Assembly: GCA_002698995.1 (NCBI GenBank)
Contig: PAAX01000013.1
Coordinates: 1 to 64,000, forward strand
From: Ignavibacteriota bacterium
GTDB taxonomy: Bacteria > Bacteroidota > Ignavibacteria > Ignavibacteriales > Melioribacteraceae
Direction of reading: 5' to 3'
Length of the DNA: 64,000 nt
Shown here: in pieces, positions 1-8,757 of the stretch
Position numbering within the stretch: the first letter of the stretch is position 1
How the letters are laid out: each line of letters starts with the position of its first letter
Program-made: the position numbers and the translations under genes
Notes under the pieces: generated by a model
Databases searched by the model: none
What the model was told of the DNA's origin: nothing
Seen by the model: the letters and a program-made list of their open reading frames with translations, nothing else

Positions 1-122
1 AACTACATTCGTTGTCCAAACAGAAAGTGGACGAATGTACAAACTACATTCGTTGTCCAAACAGAAAGTGGACGAATGTACAAACTACATTCGTTGTCCG
101 AACAAAAAGTGAACAAATGTAC
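1..122. repeat. 41-bp tandem repeat, three copies, hairpin-forming
   Basis: Three head-to-tail copies of a 41-bp unit: the first lacks one base at the window edge, the second spans 41-81 and the third, with several substitutions, spans 82-122. The array probably continues to the left. Each unit contains ACATTC and GTCC that can pair with GGAC and GAATGT, leaving a 3-base bulge and a loop of about 11 bases. The 41-base length is not a multiple of three, and no open frame runs through it, so it is not coding. The units are contiguous with no unique spacers, so it is not a CRISPR. The bases from 123 to 249 hold nothing recognisable. Confidence 0.9.
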
Positions 123-249
123 AAATTAAATTGCAAGGATAATTTAAAGGTAATTTCAGTGTTTTAAAATAAGCACAGTAAATCTAAACAAGCTACATAA
201 ATCAAATTTCTAAATCACCTCATCCTACATCTAAAAATCTTTACAAGTT

Positions 250-2919
250 CTACTTAAGGAGCATAAGTTTCTTAGTCTCAATAAATGAACCGGCTTGTAA
301 TTTGTAGATATAAATTCCGCTTGTTAAAGTATTACCATCAAAATTGATTTTGTATATACCCGCTTCCTTCCTTTCATTAACTAATTCAGCTACTTTATTT
401 CCAAGTACATCATAGATTGTTAGACTAACATACACACTACTCGGTATTGAGTATTCAATACTGGTAGAAGGATTAAAAGGATTCGGATAATTCTGCGATA
501 AACTAAATTCAGTTGGAATTGAATTATTCACTTCAATATCAGAAAGTTGGTTTACTGTGCCATCATAATCAATCTGTAATAGCCTATAATAATTTGATCC
601 GCTAAATGGATTTTCATCAATAAAATTATAATATGTGCTTGATGCTGTAGTCCCTTTTCCTTCCTTAAATCCAATAATATTCCAGTTAATTTTATCAACT
701 GATTTGTAAATCTCAAATCCTTGATTATTAGTTTCTGTAGCTGTCTGCCATATTAAACTGACTGTCTTATCAATAATAGAGCCGGTAAAACTTGTAAATT
801 CAACAGGTACAATTTTATAATAGCTTATTCTAATATCATCAATATACCAGCCGTCTTCTTCAATATAGGTATCGCTTTTAAGTTCAAATCTAAGTTTAAT
901 GTTTGTTCCGGCAAATTGTGAAAGATCAATTTCTTCTTCAATCCAATTGGATTGACTCCCTTGATAAACCGGAGTACCAACAGGAGTCTGCGCACCATCA
1001 CCACTTGCAGAAGAAGTATAGTTGCCTGTTAAGTTAATCCATGTGCTGCCATTGTTGGTTGAGATTTGGACTTTACCACAGTCCCATCCAGCTTCAATAT
1101 CCCATTTGCTTCTGAATGTAAGAATTGGACTTGAAACATTAGCAAGACTAATAGAATTTTTTGTTGTTAATCTTGATGTTAAATTTGCCGAATAGTTTCC
1201 GCTCTCGCTATCGGTAAAGGAATAAGGAGCTGAGAAATATTGATTATCCGTTCTTTTCCAGTTTATACCGCTGGTTGATGAGAAATCCCAGTAATCATTT
1301 TCCATAAGAATTATATCTTCAAATATTATTTCCGGAGTTCCTATTCTTATTGATACTGTATCTTTTCTAATTTCATAACCATCTTTTGAAAAAGCAAATT
1401 CAATCTTAACTTTATCTTCCAACAAAATCTCATCGAGGGAAAGAGTTACAGATTCATTAATTAAAATAGTTTCTCTTGATTCAATAAATTCAATAGTAAA
1501 GCCGGCATTTGTTGTTATATTTAATCCTTCAGTTAATGAGCTTAAAGTAACTGAAATATCAGTCATTTTTTCTAAACCGACATTTTTAATTTTAGGATTA
1601 AGGCTAAAAGTTTCTCCGGGATTAAAATAATTCTGACTAAAATTAGGACTCTCTAATAAAGGATAAGCGCCGGCTACCCATGTCAAAAATAAATTAGGAT
1701 AAAGATTTTCTTCAGCTAAAGGAATAATTCTATCTTGATCAGGCCAAAATCCATCAGAGCCGTTTCCAACTTCAGGAGTCATGGATATAATTTTTTCTTT
1801 TAATAACTGCTCACCATACATCCAGTCATCTGTTGAACCGTTAACTGCATAAAGCAAATCAGCGGAAGTTCCCCAAGCATAATTATTATACTTTGTCATT
1901 TCAGCAGCATAGTCACGAAAGATCAATGAATCTGGAGTTTCAATATTTTCATAACCATAGGGGACAATTAGCAAATTGCTGTATGTATGATAATTTAATG
2001 CAACTTTAAAATTACGGGATAAAACAAAATCTCTAACAACCTGGTTTTCCGGTTCGGAGAAAGGAGTAGTTCCTCTATAAGTTGGATCGGAAGGAATATC
2101 GCTGGAACCGTTATTATCATAACCCCATTCAAATCCCCAGTTGCGGTTTAAGTCAACTCCAAAAGAGCCGTCGGAATTTAATCTTCTGTTCTTTCTCCAA
2201 TAACCTCCTCCGTTTGGATCGGTTGTTCTGTTATACTCATAACCGTCAACATTAAACACGGGTACAAAATATATTTCTCTGTTATTAATCAAATATGTAG
2301 CTTCATCATCAACGCCGTAATTTTCAAGCAGATAAAACATATAGTAAATCAAAACCATCATGCCCTGTGGTTCTCTGGCATGAATTAAAGAATTGAAAAA
2401 TACTTCCGGTTCATCTTCATCAATATTCGGATTATCCGAAATTTTAACTGCGTATATTTTTCTCCCCTCTATCGATTCACCAATTTCGTACTTTTCAGTA
2501 ATTAATGATGGGAAAGAGGAATACATTTCATCAAGCTTCTGATAAACTTCATCCATGGTTAAGTATCCTCCCATAGAGCCGTAATCAAATCCGCTAATGT
2601 TATGTTTCAGTTTTGCTTCATCCAGCAGTTGATTTAACTTTTGTTCATCCGGTTTAGCTTTGTTTTTATAATATTCTTTCCAATCATCAATTAGAATTTC
2701 ATACCTAAATCCTGAGTTTTGTAGTTTTGTATACTGTTGTTCATCTACATAAAATGTGATTGAATTTTTTCTGTCAAAAATAAAATGGTCATCTATCACA
2801 CTTAATTTTTGAAGTGTAACTACATCACTAAGATTATCCAGATAGACTTTAACCTGCTTAATATTTTCTGCATTAATTGTTGATATGACAATAAGAAGAG
2901 TAAGTATAAATTTTTTCAT
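250..2919 (-). CDS. secreted zinc carboxypeptidase (M14) with type IX secretion C-terminal domain
   Basis: This 889-residue protein is predicted to be exported and to trim C-terminal residues from peptides outside the cell. A signal peptide covers about residues 1-17. The peptidase M14 domain lies at about 115-430, with zinc ligands in HAREPQG (H180, E183) and H311 (NYHTYS), the substrate-binding DLNRNWG motif near R259, and the catalytic Glu in TPEVG (E383). An Ig-like and a jelly-roll-like beta region (about 430-700) follow. The last 87 residues are a type IX secretion sorting domain, opening with QNYPNPFNPST and ending KKLMLLK. It is the last gene of a minus-strand run starting at hemW, 11 bases after the MATE gene. 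It is the only clear T9SS cargo in the window. Confidence 0.93.
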   Translation of the reverse strand: MKKFILTLLIVISTINAENIKQVKVYLDNLSDVVTLQKLSVIDDHFIFDRKNSITFYVDEQQYTKLQNSGFRYEILIDDWKEYYKNKAKPDEQKLNQLLDEAKLKHNISGFDYGSMGGYLTMDEVYQKLDEMYSSFPSLITEKYEIGESIEGRKIYAVKISDNPNIDEDEPEVFFNSLIHAREPQGMMVLIYYMFYLLENYGVDDEATYLINNREIYFVPVFNVDGYEYNRTTDPNGGGYWRKNRRLNSDGSFGVDLNRNWGFEWGYDNNGSSDIPSDPTYRGTTPFSEPENQVVRDFVLSRNFKVALNYHTYSNLLIVPYGYENIETPDSLIFRDYAAEMTKYNNYAWGTSADLLYAVNGSTDDWMYGEQLLKEKIISMTPEVGNGSDGFWPDQDRIIPLAEENLYPNLFLTWVAGAYPLLESPNFSQNYFNPGETFSLNPKIKNVGLEKMTDISVTLSSLTEGLNITTNAGFTIEFIESRETILINESVTLSLDEILLEDKVKIEFAFSKDGYEIRKDTVSIRIGTPEIIFEDIILMENDYWDFSSTSGINWKRTDNQYFSAPYSFTDSESGNYSANLTSRLTTKNSISLANVSSPILTFRSKWDIEAGWDCGKVQISTNNGSTWINLTGNYTSSASGDGAQTPVGTPVYQGSQSNWIEEEIDLSQFAGTNIKLRFELKSDTYIEEDGWYIDDIRISYYKIVPVEFTSFTGSIIDKTVSLIWQTATETNNQGFEIYKSVDKINWNIIGFKEGKGTTASSTYYNFIDENPFSGSNYYRLLQIDYDGTVNQLSDIEVNNSIPTEFSLSQNYPNPFNPSTSIEYSIPSSVYVSLTIYDVLGNKVAELVNERKEAGIYKINFDGNTLTSGIYIYKLQAGSFIETKKLMLLK

Positions 2920-2930
2920 GGCATTTCCAT

Positions 2931-4238
2931 TTAAGTTAGATTCATTCTATTAAAAATATATTTTTTTGATAAGAGAGTTAAAGTTATTCCTCTTGCAGCC
3001 ATAAAAAATAACATGGCTCCCCAAAGTGCATGATTTCCAAAGATATCTTTTGTTAATAAATAAAATGGAAGAAATATTAATAAAGTGCTTATCAGCATTG
3101 AGTTTCGCATAGGTTTAGTTGCAACAGCTCCAATGTATATTCCATCCCATATATAACTAAAGCTGTTAATTAACGGCGCAATGATTGTCCAAATAAAAAA
3201 TGTTAATGCAAGATTTATCAACTCAGTTTTATCAGTATAAAGCATTAATATTTCTTTTCCAAACAGCCAGTAAGTTATTGATAAAAGAAATCCAAGTAAT
3301 AACGCCCATACAAAAGAGAGTTTAATTACCTTAGTAAGATTCTGTTTGTCACCAGCACCAAAGTATTTACCTACCAGACTTTCTGATGCAAAAGCAAATC
3401 CATCAACTCCGTATGATAATATCATCCACAGCTGAAGCAGAATAGTATTTACTGCTAAAATGTTTTGATTATATTCTGCAGATTCGGCAGTAAAAAAGCT
3501 GAAAGTAAAGATTAGACACAATGTTCTGATAAAAATATCGAAATTGAGTTTAAAGAATTTTTTGATCGGTTCTAAATCAAGAATTTTATTCTTGATTAAA
3601 AAATTTTTTAGATCAGAATACTTTTTAAGATAAAGAAAAACTGCTAACATCAATCCCATATACTGAGCAATAACAGTTCCCAAGGCAACTCCGTCACTCT
3701 TCATATCAAACTGATAAATGAAAAGAAGATTAAAGAAAATATTAGCAGCATTAACAAAGAAAGCCAGAATTAAAGGATACTTTGCATTCTGCATTCCGAG
3801 AAACCAGCCATGGAAAGCATAAAGAGCAAGGGTAGCCGGTGCAGCATAAATTCTTATATCAAAATATTCCTTTGCATAAAACTCTACTTCATAATTTGCA
3901 TCAATAAGATAAAAGCTGACTTTCTTTATTAATGATTGAAGAAGAATTATTAGCAAAGCCGCAGAAAGAGCTAAGATAATGGATCTGACTAATATTAAAA
4001 TCTGATCTTGTTCAGATTTCTTTCCGAATGATTGAGCGGTTAAACCTGTAGTTCCCATTCTAAGAAAACCAAAAGCCCAATAGACAAAGTTGAAAATCAT
4101 TGAGCCGATTGCAATAGCGCCGAGGTAAGAGACTTTATCTAAGTGTCCTACCACGGCAGTATCTACTGAACTTAAAAGAGGGACTGATAAATTGCTTAGA
4201 ATATTTGGAATTGCTAAGCGAAATATCTGTTTGTTCAT
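2931..4238 (-). CDS. MATE family multidrug/toxin exporter
   Basis: This 435-residue integral membrane protein has about twelve hydrophobic segments and the MATE layout of two six-helix halves. The start reads FRLAIPNILSNLSVPL, and VDTAVVGHL in helix 1-2 is typical of the DinF-like branch. Family members export cationic drugs or metabolites against Na+ or H+; the substrate cannot be told from sequence. Its start overlaps the proC stop in an ATGA junction, so it is probably translationally coupled to proC. Length is normal and there is no sign of damage. Confidence 0.92.
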   Translation of the reverse strand: MNKQIFRLAIPNILSNLSVPLLSSVDTAVVGHLDKVSYLGAIAIGSMIFNFVYWAFGFLRMGTTGLTAQSFGKKSEQDQILILVRSIILALSAALLIILLQSLIKKVSFYLIDANYEVEFYAKEYFDIRIYAAPATLALYAFHGWFLGMQNAKYPLILAFFVNAANIFFNLLFIYQFDMKSDGVALGTVIAQYMGLMLAVFLYLKKYSDLKNFLIKNKILDLEPIKKFFKLNFDIFIRTLCLIFTFSFFTAESAEYNQNILAVNTILLQLWMILSYGVDGFAFASESLVGKYFGAGDKQNLTKVIKLSFVWALLLGFLLSITYWLFGKEILMLYTDKTELINLALTFFIWTIIAPLINSFSYIWDGIYIGAVATKPMRNSMLISTLLIFLPFYLLTKDIFGNHALWGAMLFFMAARGITLTLLSKKYIFNRMNLT

Positions 4239-5026
4239 GAATAGAGAGTTTTAGCCTTTTCGGCTGAAGAAACAATTCCTTTAATTAGAGCAGAACTGAA
4301 ACCGGAATGCTCCATGTTATTCAATCCTGTAATTGTACATCCTTGCGGTGTAGTAACTCTATCAACTTCTCTTTCTGGATGATTTCCGGCATCAAGAAGC
4401 ATAGCAGCGGCTCCTTTTGCAGTCTGTGCTGCCATAAAGAGAGCTTCATCTGCATGAAAACCTATTTCAATTCCACCTTGAGAAGCTGCTCTGATAGCTC
4501 TCATAAAAAATGCAATTCCACAAGCGCATAATGCAGTAGCTGGAACCATATGTTCTTCCGGAATAATTGCACACTTTCCTACTTTATCAAAAATTTTAAC
4601 TGATAAACTGACTGCTTCTTCATTATCTCCGCTTATACATGTCATCGATTCACGAATAGCAATTGCAGTATTTGGCATTACTCTAACAACCGGAAGATCA
4701 ACTCCCAATTGTTCTTTTATCTGTTTTATTGATGCGCCTGACACAACAGATAATATTTTATGTTTAACCGGATTCAATACATCTTTAATTTCATTTAATA
4801 CTCCATCTAACTGCTGAGGAGTAACAGCAACAATTACAATTTCACTGTTCTTTACTGCATCTTTATTATCAGCAGCAATTGAAAAACCAAGTTTCTCATA
4901 ATCTTCAAGTAAATTTCTTCTTTTGCGTGTAAGGAAAATATTTTTTGGTTTGAAGTCTTTGGAACTAACCAATCCTTTAGCAATAGATGATCCGATATTT
5001 CCGACACCAAGAATAGAGATTTTCAT
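4235..5026 (-). CDS. proC: pyrroline-5-carboxylate reductase
   Basis: Catalyses the last step of proline synthesis, NAD(P)H-dependent reduction of 1-pyrroline-5-carboxylate. The 263 residues start with a Rossmann nucleotide-binding motif, ISILGVGNIGSSIAKG. The family signature RVMPNTAIAIRESMT sits near residue 116, and the C-terminal dimerisation helix domain includes the conserved TPQGCTITGL segment. Length matches the family. It lies 15 bases downstream of the glutamate/dicarboxylate symporter and overlaps the MATE gene, so proline synthesis sits next to uptake of its precursor glutamate, if that is the transporter's substrate. Confidence 0.95.
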   Translation of the reverse strand: MKISILGVGNIGSSIAKGLVSSKDFKPKNIFLTRKRRNLLEDYEKLGFSIAADNKDAVKNSEIVIVAVTPQQLDGVLNEIKDVLNPVKHKILSVVSGASIKQIKEQLGVDLPVVRVMPNTAIAIRESMTCISGDNEEAVSLSVKIFDKVGKCAIIPEEHMVPATALCACGIAFFMRAIRAASQGGIEIGFHADEALFMAAQTAKGAAAMLLDAGNHPEREVDRVTTPQGCTITGLNNMEHSGFSSALIKGIVSSAEKAKTLYS

Positions 5027-5041
5027 TTTATTTATTCCTTA

Positions 5042-6253
5042 TTATACTTTTAATTCTTCACCTTCAGTTTTAGCAATAGTTACAGCACCGCAGCTGTCGC
5101 TCCAAACATTAACAACCGTGCGGCACATATCCAAAATTCTATCAACAGAAAGAATTAAACCAACTCCTTCCAAAGGAAGACCTACTGCTGAAAGAATAAT
5201 TGTTATTGTTACAAGTCCCGCCATTGGAATACCTGCAGCACCAATTGAAGCAAGCAGAGCCGTAATCACAACAATAATCTGCTGAACAAAAGTTAACTCA
5301 ACTCCGTAAGCCTGTGCAATAAAAATAGCTGCCACACATTCGTATAAAGCAGTTCCATCCATATTTACAGTTGCCCCTAGCGGCAAAGTAAAACTTGTAA
5401 TTTTGTTTGATACCCCGGAATTATTCTCAACCGCATCAATTGTAAGGGGTAATGTAGCATTTGATGATGAAGTAGAAAATGCAGTTAATAAGGGAGTAGT
5501 CATAGCCTTAACATGAAGCCAAGGATCAGCTTTTGCAAAAAACTTTAAGATAAGAGGAAGCGTGACCATTGAATGAAAAGCTAATCCCAACAAAACAGTA
5601 ATCATATACAATCCCATACTTTGGACTAACTGAAGTAAATCATTCTGTTGAGATATTGTAACGGCAACAATTCCAAATATTCCTAAAGGAGCAAATTTTA
5701 TGATGAACATTGTAATCTTCATCATTACTTCAAAAAAAGCATCAAAGAAGTTTGTTAGATTAACTCTATAACTTTCTTTTATTTGAGTTATGAAAAATCC
5801 AAAAAGAATAGCAAAGAAGATTATTGAAAGCATATCTCCTTTAAGGAATGATTCAAAAATATTAACTGGAATTATATTTATTAAAGTATCGCCAAAGGAT
5901 TCTTTTGCAATTCCTAATTCTTCTACTTGCTTTGATAGACCAAGATCAGCACCAATACCAGGTTGAAAAATATTAACAAGAAACAGACCAATAAGAATAG
6001 CTAATAAAGAAGTTGATAAGTAGTAAGTCAACGTTTTAATACCAAGCTTGCCCAAATTCTCGGCATTTCCAATGTTAGTAACACCGGAGATAATAGAAGA
6101 GAGAATTAAAGGAACAATAATCATTTTAAGAGCTCTTAAAAATAAATCTCCCATCCAGCTTACATATTCAACATAATTTGGGAAAAGTGCTCCGTATAAA
6201 ACAGCTAAAACTAATGCGATTAATATCTGCCAGTGCAGCTTAATTTTTAGCAT
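5042..6253 (-). CDS. dicarboxylate/amino acid:cation symporter (GltP/GltT/DctA family)
   Basis: Takes up glutamate, aspartate or C4-dicarboxylates with H+ or Na+ through the inner membrane. The 403-residue chain shows the family hallmarks: the serine-rich HP1 loop AFSTSSSNATLPLT, the TM7 motif NMDGTALYE, and an HP2 region with the AAGIPMAGLV segment. The C-terminal helix carries DRILDMCRTVVNVWSD, including the Asp and Arg positions that contact substrate in the family. It is nine bases downstream of hemW and fifteen upstream of proC. Exact substrate is not determined; glutamate is the natural guess beside proC. Confidence 0.93.
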   Translation of the reverse strand: MLKIKLHWQILIALVLAVLYGALFPNYVEYVSWMGDLFLRALKMIIVPLILSSIISGVTNIGNAENLGKLGIKTLTYYLSTSLLAILIGLFLVNIFQPGIGADLGLSKQVEELGIAKESFGDTLINIIPVNIFESFLKGDMLSIIFFAILFGFFITQIKESYRVNLTNFFDAFFEVMMKITMFIIKFAPLGIFGIVAVTISQQNDLLQLVQSMGLYMITVLLGLAFHSMVTLPLILKFFAKADPWLHVKAMTTPLLTAFSTSSSNATLPLTIDAVENNSGVSNKITSFTLPLGATVNMDGTALYECVAAIFIAQAYGVELTFVQQIIVVITALLASIGAAGIPMAGLVTITIILSAVGLPLEGVGLILSVDRILDMCRTVVNVWSDSCGAVTIAKTEGEELKV

Positions 6254-6262
6254 TTGAATTCC

Positions 6263-7393
6263 TTATTGAAAGTTTAGTAAAATCTCATCACAAATTGCAT
6301 AACCCTTTGGGGTAAGCTTAATTAGATTATTTTTTTCTTCAACAAAATTATTTAACAAAAGTGTATCAAGATATTTCTTGTTGATCTCAATCCATTTCGT
6401 TCCAAAAATATTTTTTAATTCTGTTAAATCCAAACCTGAGCCCCTTAAAGCGAGCATTATATATTCATCAAGCATCTGTTCTCTGCTTAAAATCTCTTCG
6501 CCAATAACTGCATTCCCTTTTTGATTCATCATTGTAATGTACATTTTAAGTGAAGATACATTCCACCAGCGTTTACCGTTTGCAAATGAATGAGCAGAAG
6601 TACCGAATGACAAATAGTCTTTATAATCCCAGTAAGCTTTGTTATGAATACATTGGAATCCCTCTTGAGAAAAATTTGAAACTTCATACTGCATAAAATT
6701 ATTTTTTGTCATTTCATCAATTGTGAACTCATAAAGTTCTGCATCATAATCATCATCCTGCAGTTTTACTTTACCATCCAAAACCATTTTGTTTAGTATT
6801 GTTCCTTTTTCCAAAATGAGGCTGTACGCAGAAATGTGATTTATGGGAAGTTTAAAAGCAGTTTCCAGATTCGATTTCCACTTTTCTTTTGTCTGTTTAG
6901 GGAGATTAAAAATCAGATCTATGCTTATGTTATCAATTCCGGCTTCTTTAACATTATAAACTGTTTTTAATGCAGTTTCTTTATCATGAATTCTTGTTAA
7001 AAATTTTAATTCATCCTCGTTAAAGGATTGAATCCCAATACTTACTCGATTTATGCCGGCTTCAATAAACTTTTCTATTTTTTGCTTGTTAACGGTTCCC
7101 GGATTAGTTTCCAAAGTAATTTCACACTTTTCTTTCAACTGAAAATTACTTTGTATTGACTCAATTATTTCTCCTATATAACTTGGTTCTACAAAGCTTG
7201 GTGTACCGCCTCCAAAAAAAATTGAGATTATTTCTCGATTATTTCTTTCATTTGAAGCATAAAATTCAATTTCGTTTTTAAGAGTAGTTAAATAATTATT
7301 TAGATTATCATAACTAACAATTGAGTAAAAATCGCAATAGATACATTTATGATCGCAGAATGGAATATGAACATAAATAGCCGTTTCTTTCAA
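6263..7393 (-). CDS. hemW: HemW-like radical SAM heme chaperone
   Basis: A 376-residue radical SAM protein of the HemN/HemW family. The iron-sulfur ligands lie at C13, C17 and C20 (HIPFCDHKCIYCDF). The catalytic coproporphyrinogen oxidase HemN carries an additional cysteine after this motif; here the following residues are Asp-Phe, which points to HemW, a heme-binding protein for heme delivery. Other family features are FFGGGTPS, the ETNPGT segment, RVSIGIQSF and a C-terminal HemN-type domain. The start is TTG, as no ATG lies in frame just upstream and residue 3 onward aligns with family N-termini. It heads a likely five-gene minus-strand transcript and is divergent from the SCP2 gene. Confidence 0.9.
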   Translation of the reverse strand: MKETAIYVHIPFCDHKCIYCDFYSIVSYDNLNNYLTTLKNEIEFYASNERNNREIISIFFGGGTPSFVEPSYIGEIIESIQSNFQLKEKCEITLETNPGTVNKQKIEKFIEAGINRVSIGIQSFNEDELKFLTRIHDKETALKTVYNVKEAGIDNISIDLIFNLPKQTKEKWKSNLETAFKLPINHISAYSLILEKGTILNKMVLDGKVKLQDDDYDAELYEFTIDEMTKNNFMQYEVSNFSQEGFQCIHNKAYWDYKDYLSFGTSAHSFANGKRWWNVSSLKMYITMMNQKGNAVIGEEILSREQMLDEYIMLALRGSGLDLTELKNIFGTKWIEINKKYLDTLLLNNFVEEKNNLIKLTPKGYAICDEILLNFQ

Positions 7394-7462
7394 AATAAGC
7401 CTTTTACCGTTAATTCTTTTTTTACAAATTTATATAAAAGTATTTGAACATTTAGGTGATTT

Positions 7463-7861
7463 ATGAAACAAAAAGCATTTAGTAATGAATGGGCACATCT
7501 CTACAAAGAAAAAATTAATTCTAATAATGAATTTAAAAATCTGGCAGTTTCATGGAGCGATTCTTTAATTCTTGAAACAAATGAAGAAAAAGAAAAAGTT
7601 GGTGTTTTGTTAGTATTAAAAAATGGTGAATGTACATTAGCAAAGATTGCAGATCAAAATGATTATGATAGTACTACTTATGTTATTAACGCAAAGATAG
7701 ATGTATGGAGAAATTTATTAGAAGGAAAAGTTGATCCGGTTATGGCAATTATGCAGAAAAAATTAATTCTTGTTAAAGGGAGTCTTACAAATTTGCTGAA
7801 ATATGTTAATGCTGCAAAAGAATTATTAAAGACAGCCAAACAAATTGAAACATATTTTTAA
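7463..7861 (+). CDS. SCP2 sterol/lipid-carrier domain protein
   Basis: This 132-residue single-domain protein resembles the sterol carrier protein 2 fold. It shows the beta-sheet region (SLILETNEEKEKVGVLLVLKNG) followed by the helix and loop typical of the family: VWRNLLEGKVDPVMAIMQKKL then VKGSLTNLLKYV. SCP2 domains hold long acyl chains or sterols in a hydrophobic tunnel. The start is supported by an upstream AGGTGA. It is followed almost immediately by the R2lox gene, so the two are probably one transcript. Function is inferred from family only; the natural ligand is unknown. Confidence 0.8.
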   Translation: MKQKAFSNEWAHLYKEKINSNNEFKNLAVSWSDSLILETNEEKEKVGVLLVLKNGECTLAKIADQNDYDSTTYVINAKIDVWRNLLEGKVDPVMAIMQKKLILVKGSLTNLLKYVNAAKELLKTAKQIETYF

Positions 7862-7874
7862 CGGTTATATCAAT

Positions 7875-8741
7875 ATGAATGAAATCTATAAAACCACAAG
7901 TGAGACAGGATTGGATAAAGAATCCTTTCCGTTTAAGCTCTATCAAAAAGCGAAAAAATTTGGGATCTGGAATCCTGAGGAGATTGATTTCACAAAGGAT
8001 AAAACTGACTGGATCAATCTTAATGAAAAAGAGAAAGATGTTATCTTAAGATTAACAGCTATGTTTCAAGCCGGTGAAGAATCAGTAACCGAGCATATTC
8101 TTCCATTGATTTCGGTTATTGCTAAAAGAAAAGAACTTGAAGAAGAAATGTATTTGACTACTTTTCTTTTTGAAGAAGCAAAGCATACAGAATTTTTCAG
8201 AAAATTTTTGGATGATGTAACCGAATCAAAATTTGATTTAACTAAATATCACACAGAAAATTATAGAACTCTCTTTTATGAAGAACTTCCTAATGCAATG
8301 AATAATCTTTTAACAGATGATTCTGATGAAGCTCTTGTGATTGCTTCAACTACATATAATATGATTGTTGAAGGTATTTTAGCAGAGACAGGTTATCATG
8401 CCTATTTTACAATGCTTAAGAGAAACGGAATTATGGAAGGAATGCAGAATGGAATTACTCTTCTTAAACGTGACGAATCAAGACATATTGCATACGGAGT
8501 ATATCTTTTAGCAAAATCTATAAAAAATGATCCTTCCCTTTTTGAAAAGATTGAAGAAAGAATGAATTCGCTTTTCCTAATTGCAATGGGAATTATAAGT
8601 GAGATTTTCGAAAGTTACGATGAAATGCCGTTTGGATTAAAGATGGAAGATTTCACTGATTTTGCATTGGATCAATTCAACAAAAGATTTGAAAAATTGG
8701 AAAGGGCTAAATCCGGTATAATTGATATGACCGAAGATTAA
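7875..8741 (+). CDS. R2-like ligand-binding oxidase (R2lox), Mn/Fe ferritin-like
   Basis: A ribonucleotide-reductase-R2-like four-helix protein of the R2lox class. It assembles a Mn/Fe cofactor, binds a long-chain fatty acid and forms a Val-Tyr ether cross-link. Using an earlier in-frame TTG (7845) as residue 1, the residues E78, E111, H114, E176, E211 and H214 match the six metal ligands. V81 and Y171 match the cross-link pair, with a constant offset of nine from the published numbering of the Geobacillus protein. The motifs are GEESVTEH, FEEAKHTEFF, YNMIVEG and RDESRHIAYG. I chose the ATG at 7875 (288 residues) because the TTG start would lie inside the SCP2 gene; neither has a clear ribosome site. 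The physiological reaction of R2lox is not established. Confidence 0.88.
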   Translation: MNEIYKTTSETGLDKESFPFKLYQKAKKFGIWNPEEIDFTKDKTDWINLNEKEKDVILRLTAMFQAGEESVTEHILPLISVIAKRKELEEEMYLTTFLFEEAKHTEFFRKFLDDVTESKFDLTKYHTENYRTLFYEELPNAMNNLLTDDSDEALVIASTTYNMIVEGILAETGYHAYFTMLKRNGIMEGMQNGITLLKRDESRHIAYGVYLLAKSIKNDPSLFEKIEERMNSLFLIAMGIISEIFESYDEMPFGLKMEDFTDFALDQFNKRFEKLERAKSGIIDMTED

Positions 8742-8742
8742 T

Positions 8743-8757
8743 TTTCCTAAGCGGAAA
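8743..8757. terminator. short hairpin between convergent genes
   Basis: TTTCC and GGAAA flank a five-base loop in the 16-base gap between the R2lox stop and the aminotransferase stop. A 5-bp stem between convergent genes could end both transcripts, but it is short and has no run of T on either side. Weak call. Confidence 0.25.

Noticed and set aside
1-122. Possible CRISPR array
   Set aside because: The repeat units are directly joined and near-identical along their whole length; there are no unique spacers and no cas gene nearby.
6263-7393. HemN coproporphyrinogen III dehydrogenase
   Set aside because: The extra cysteine after the radical SAM motif and the HemN N-terminal substrate residues are not seen; HemW fits better.
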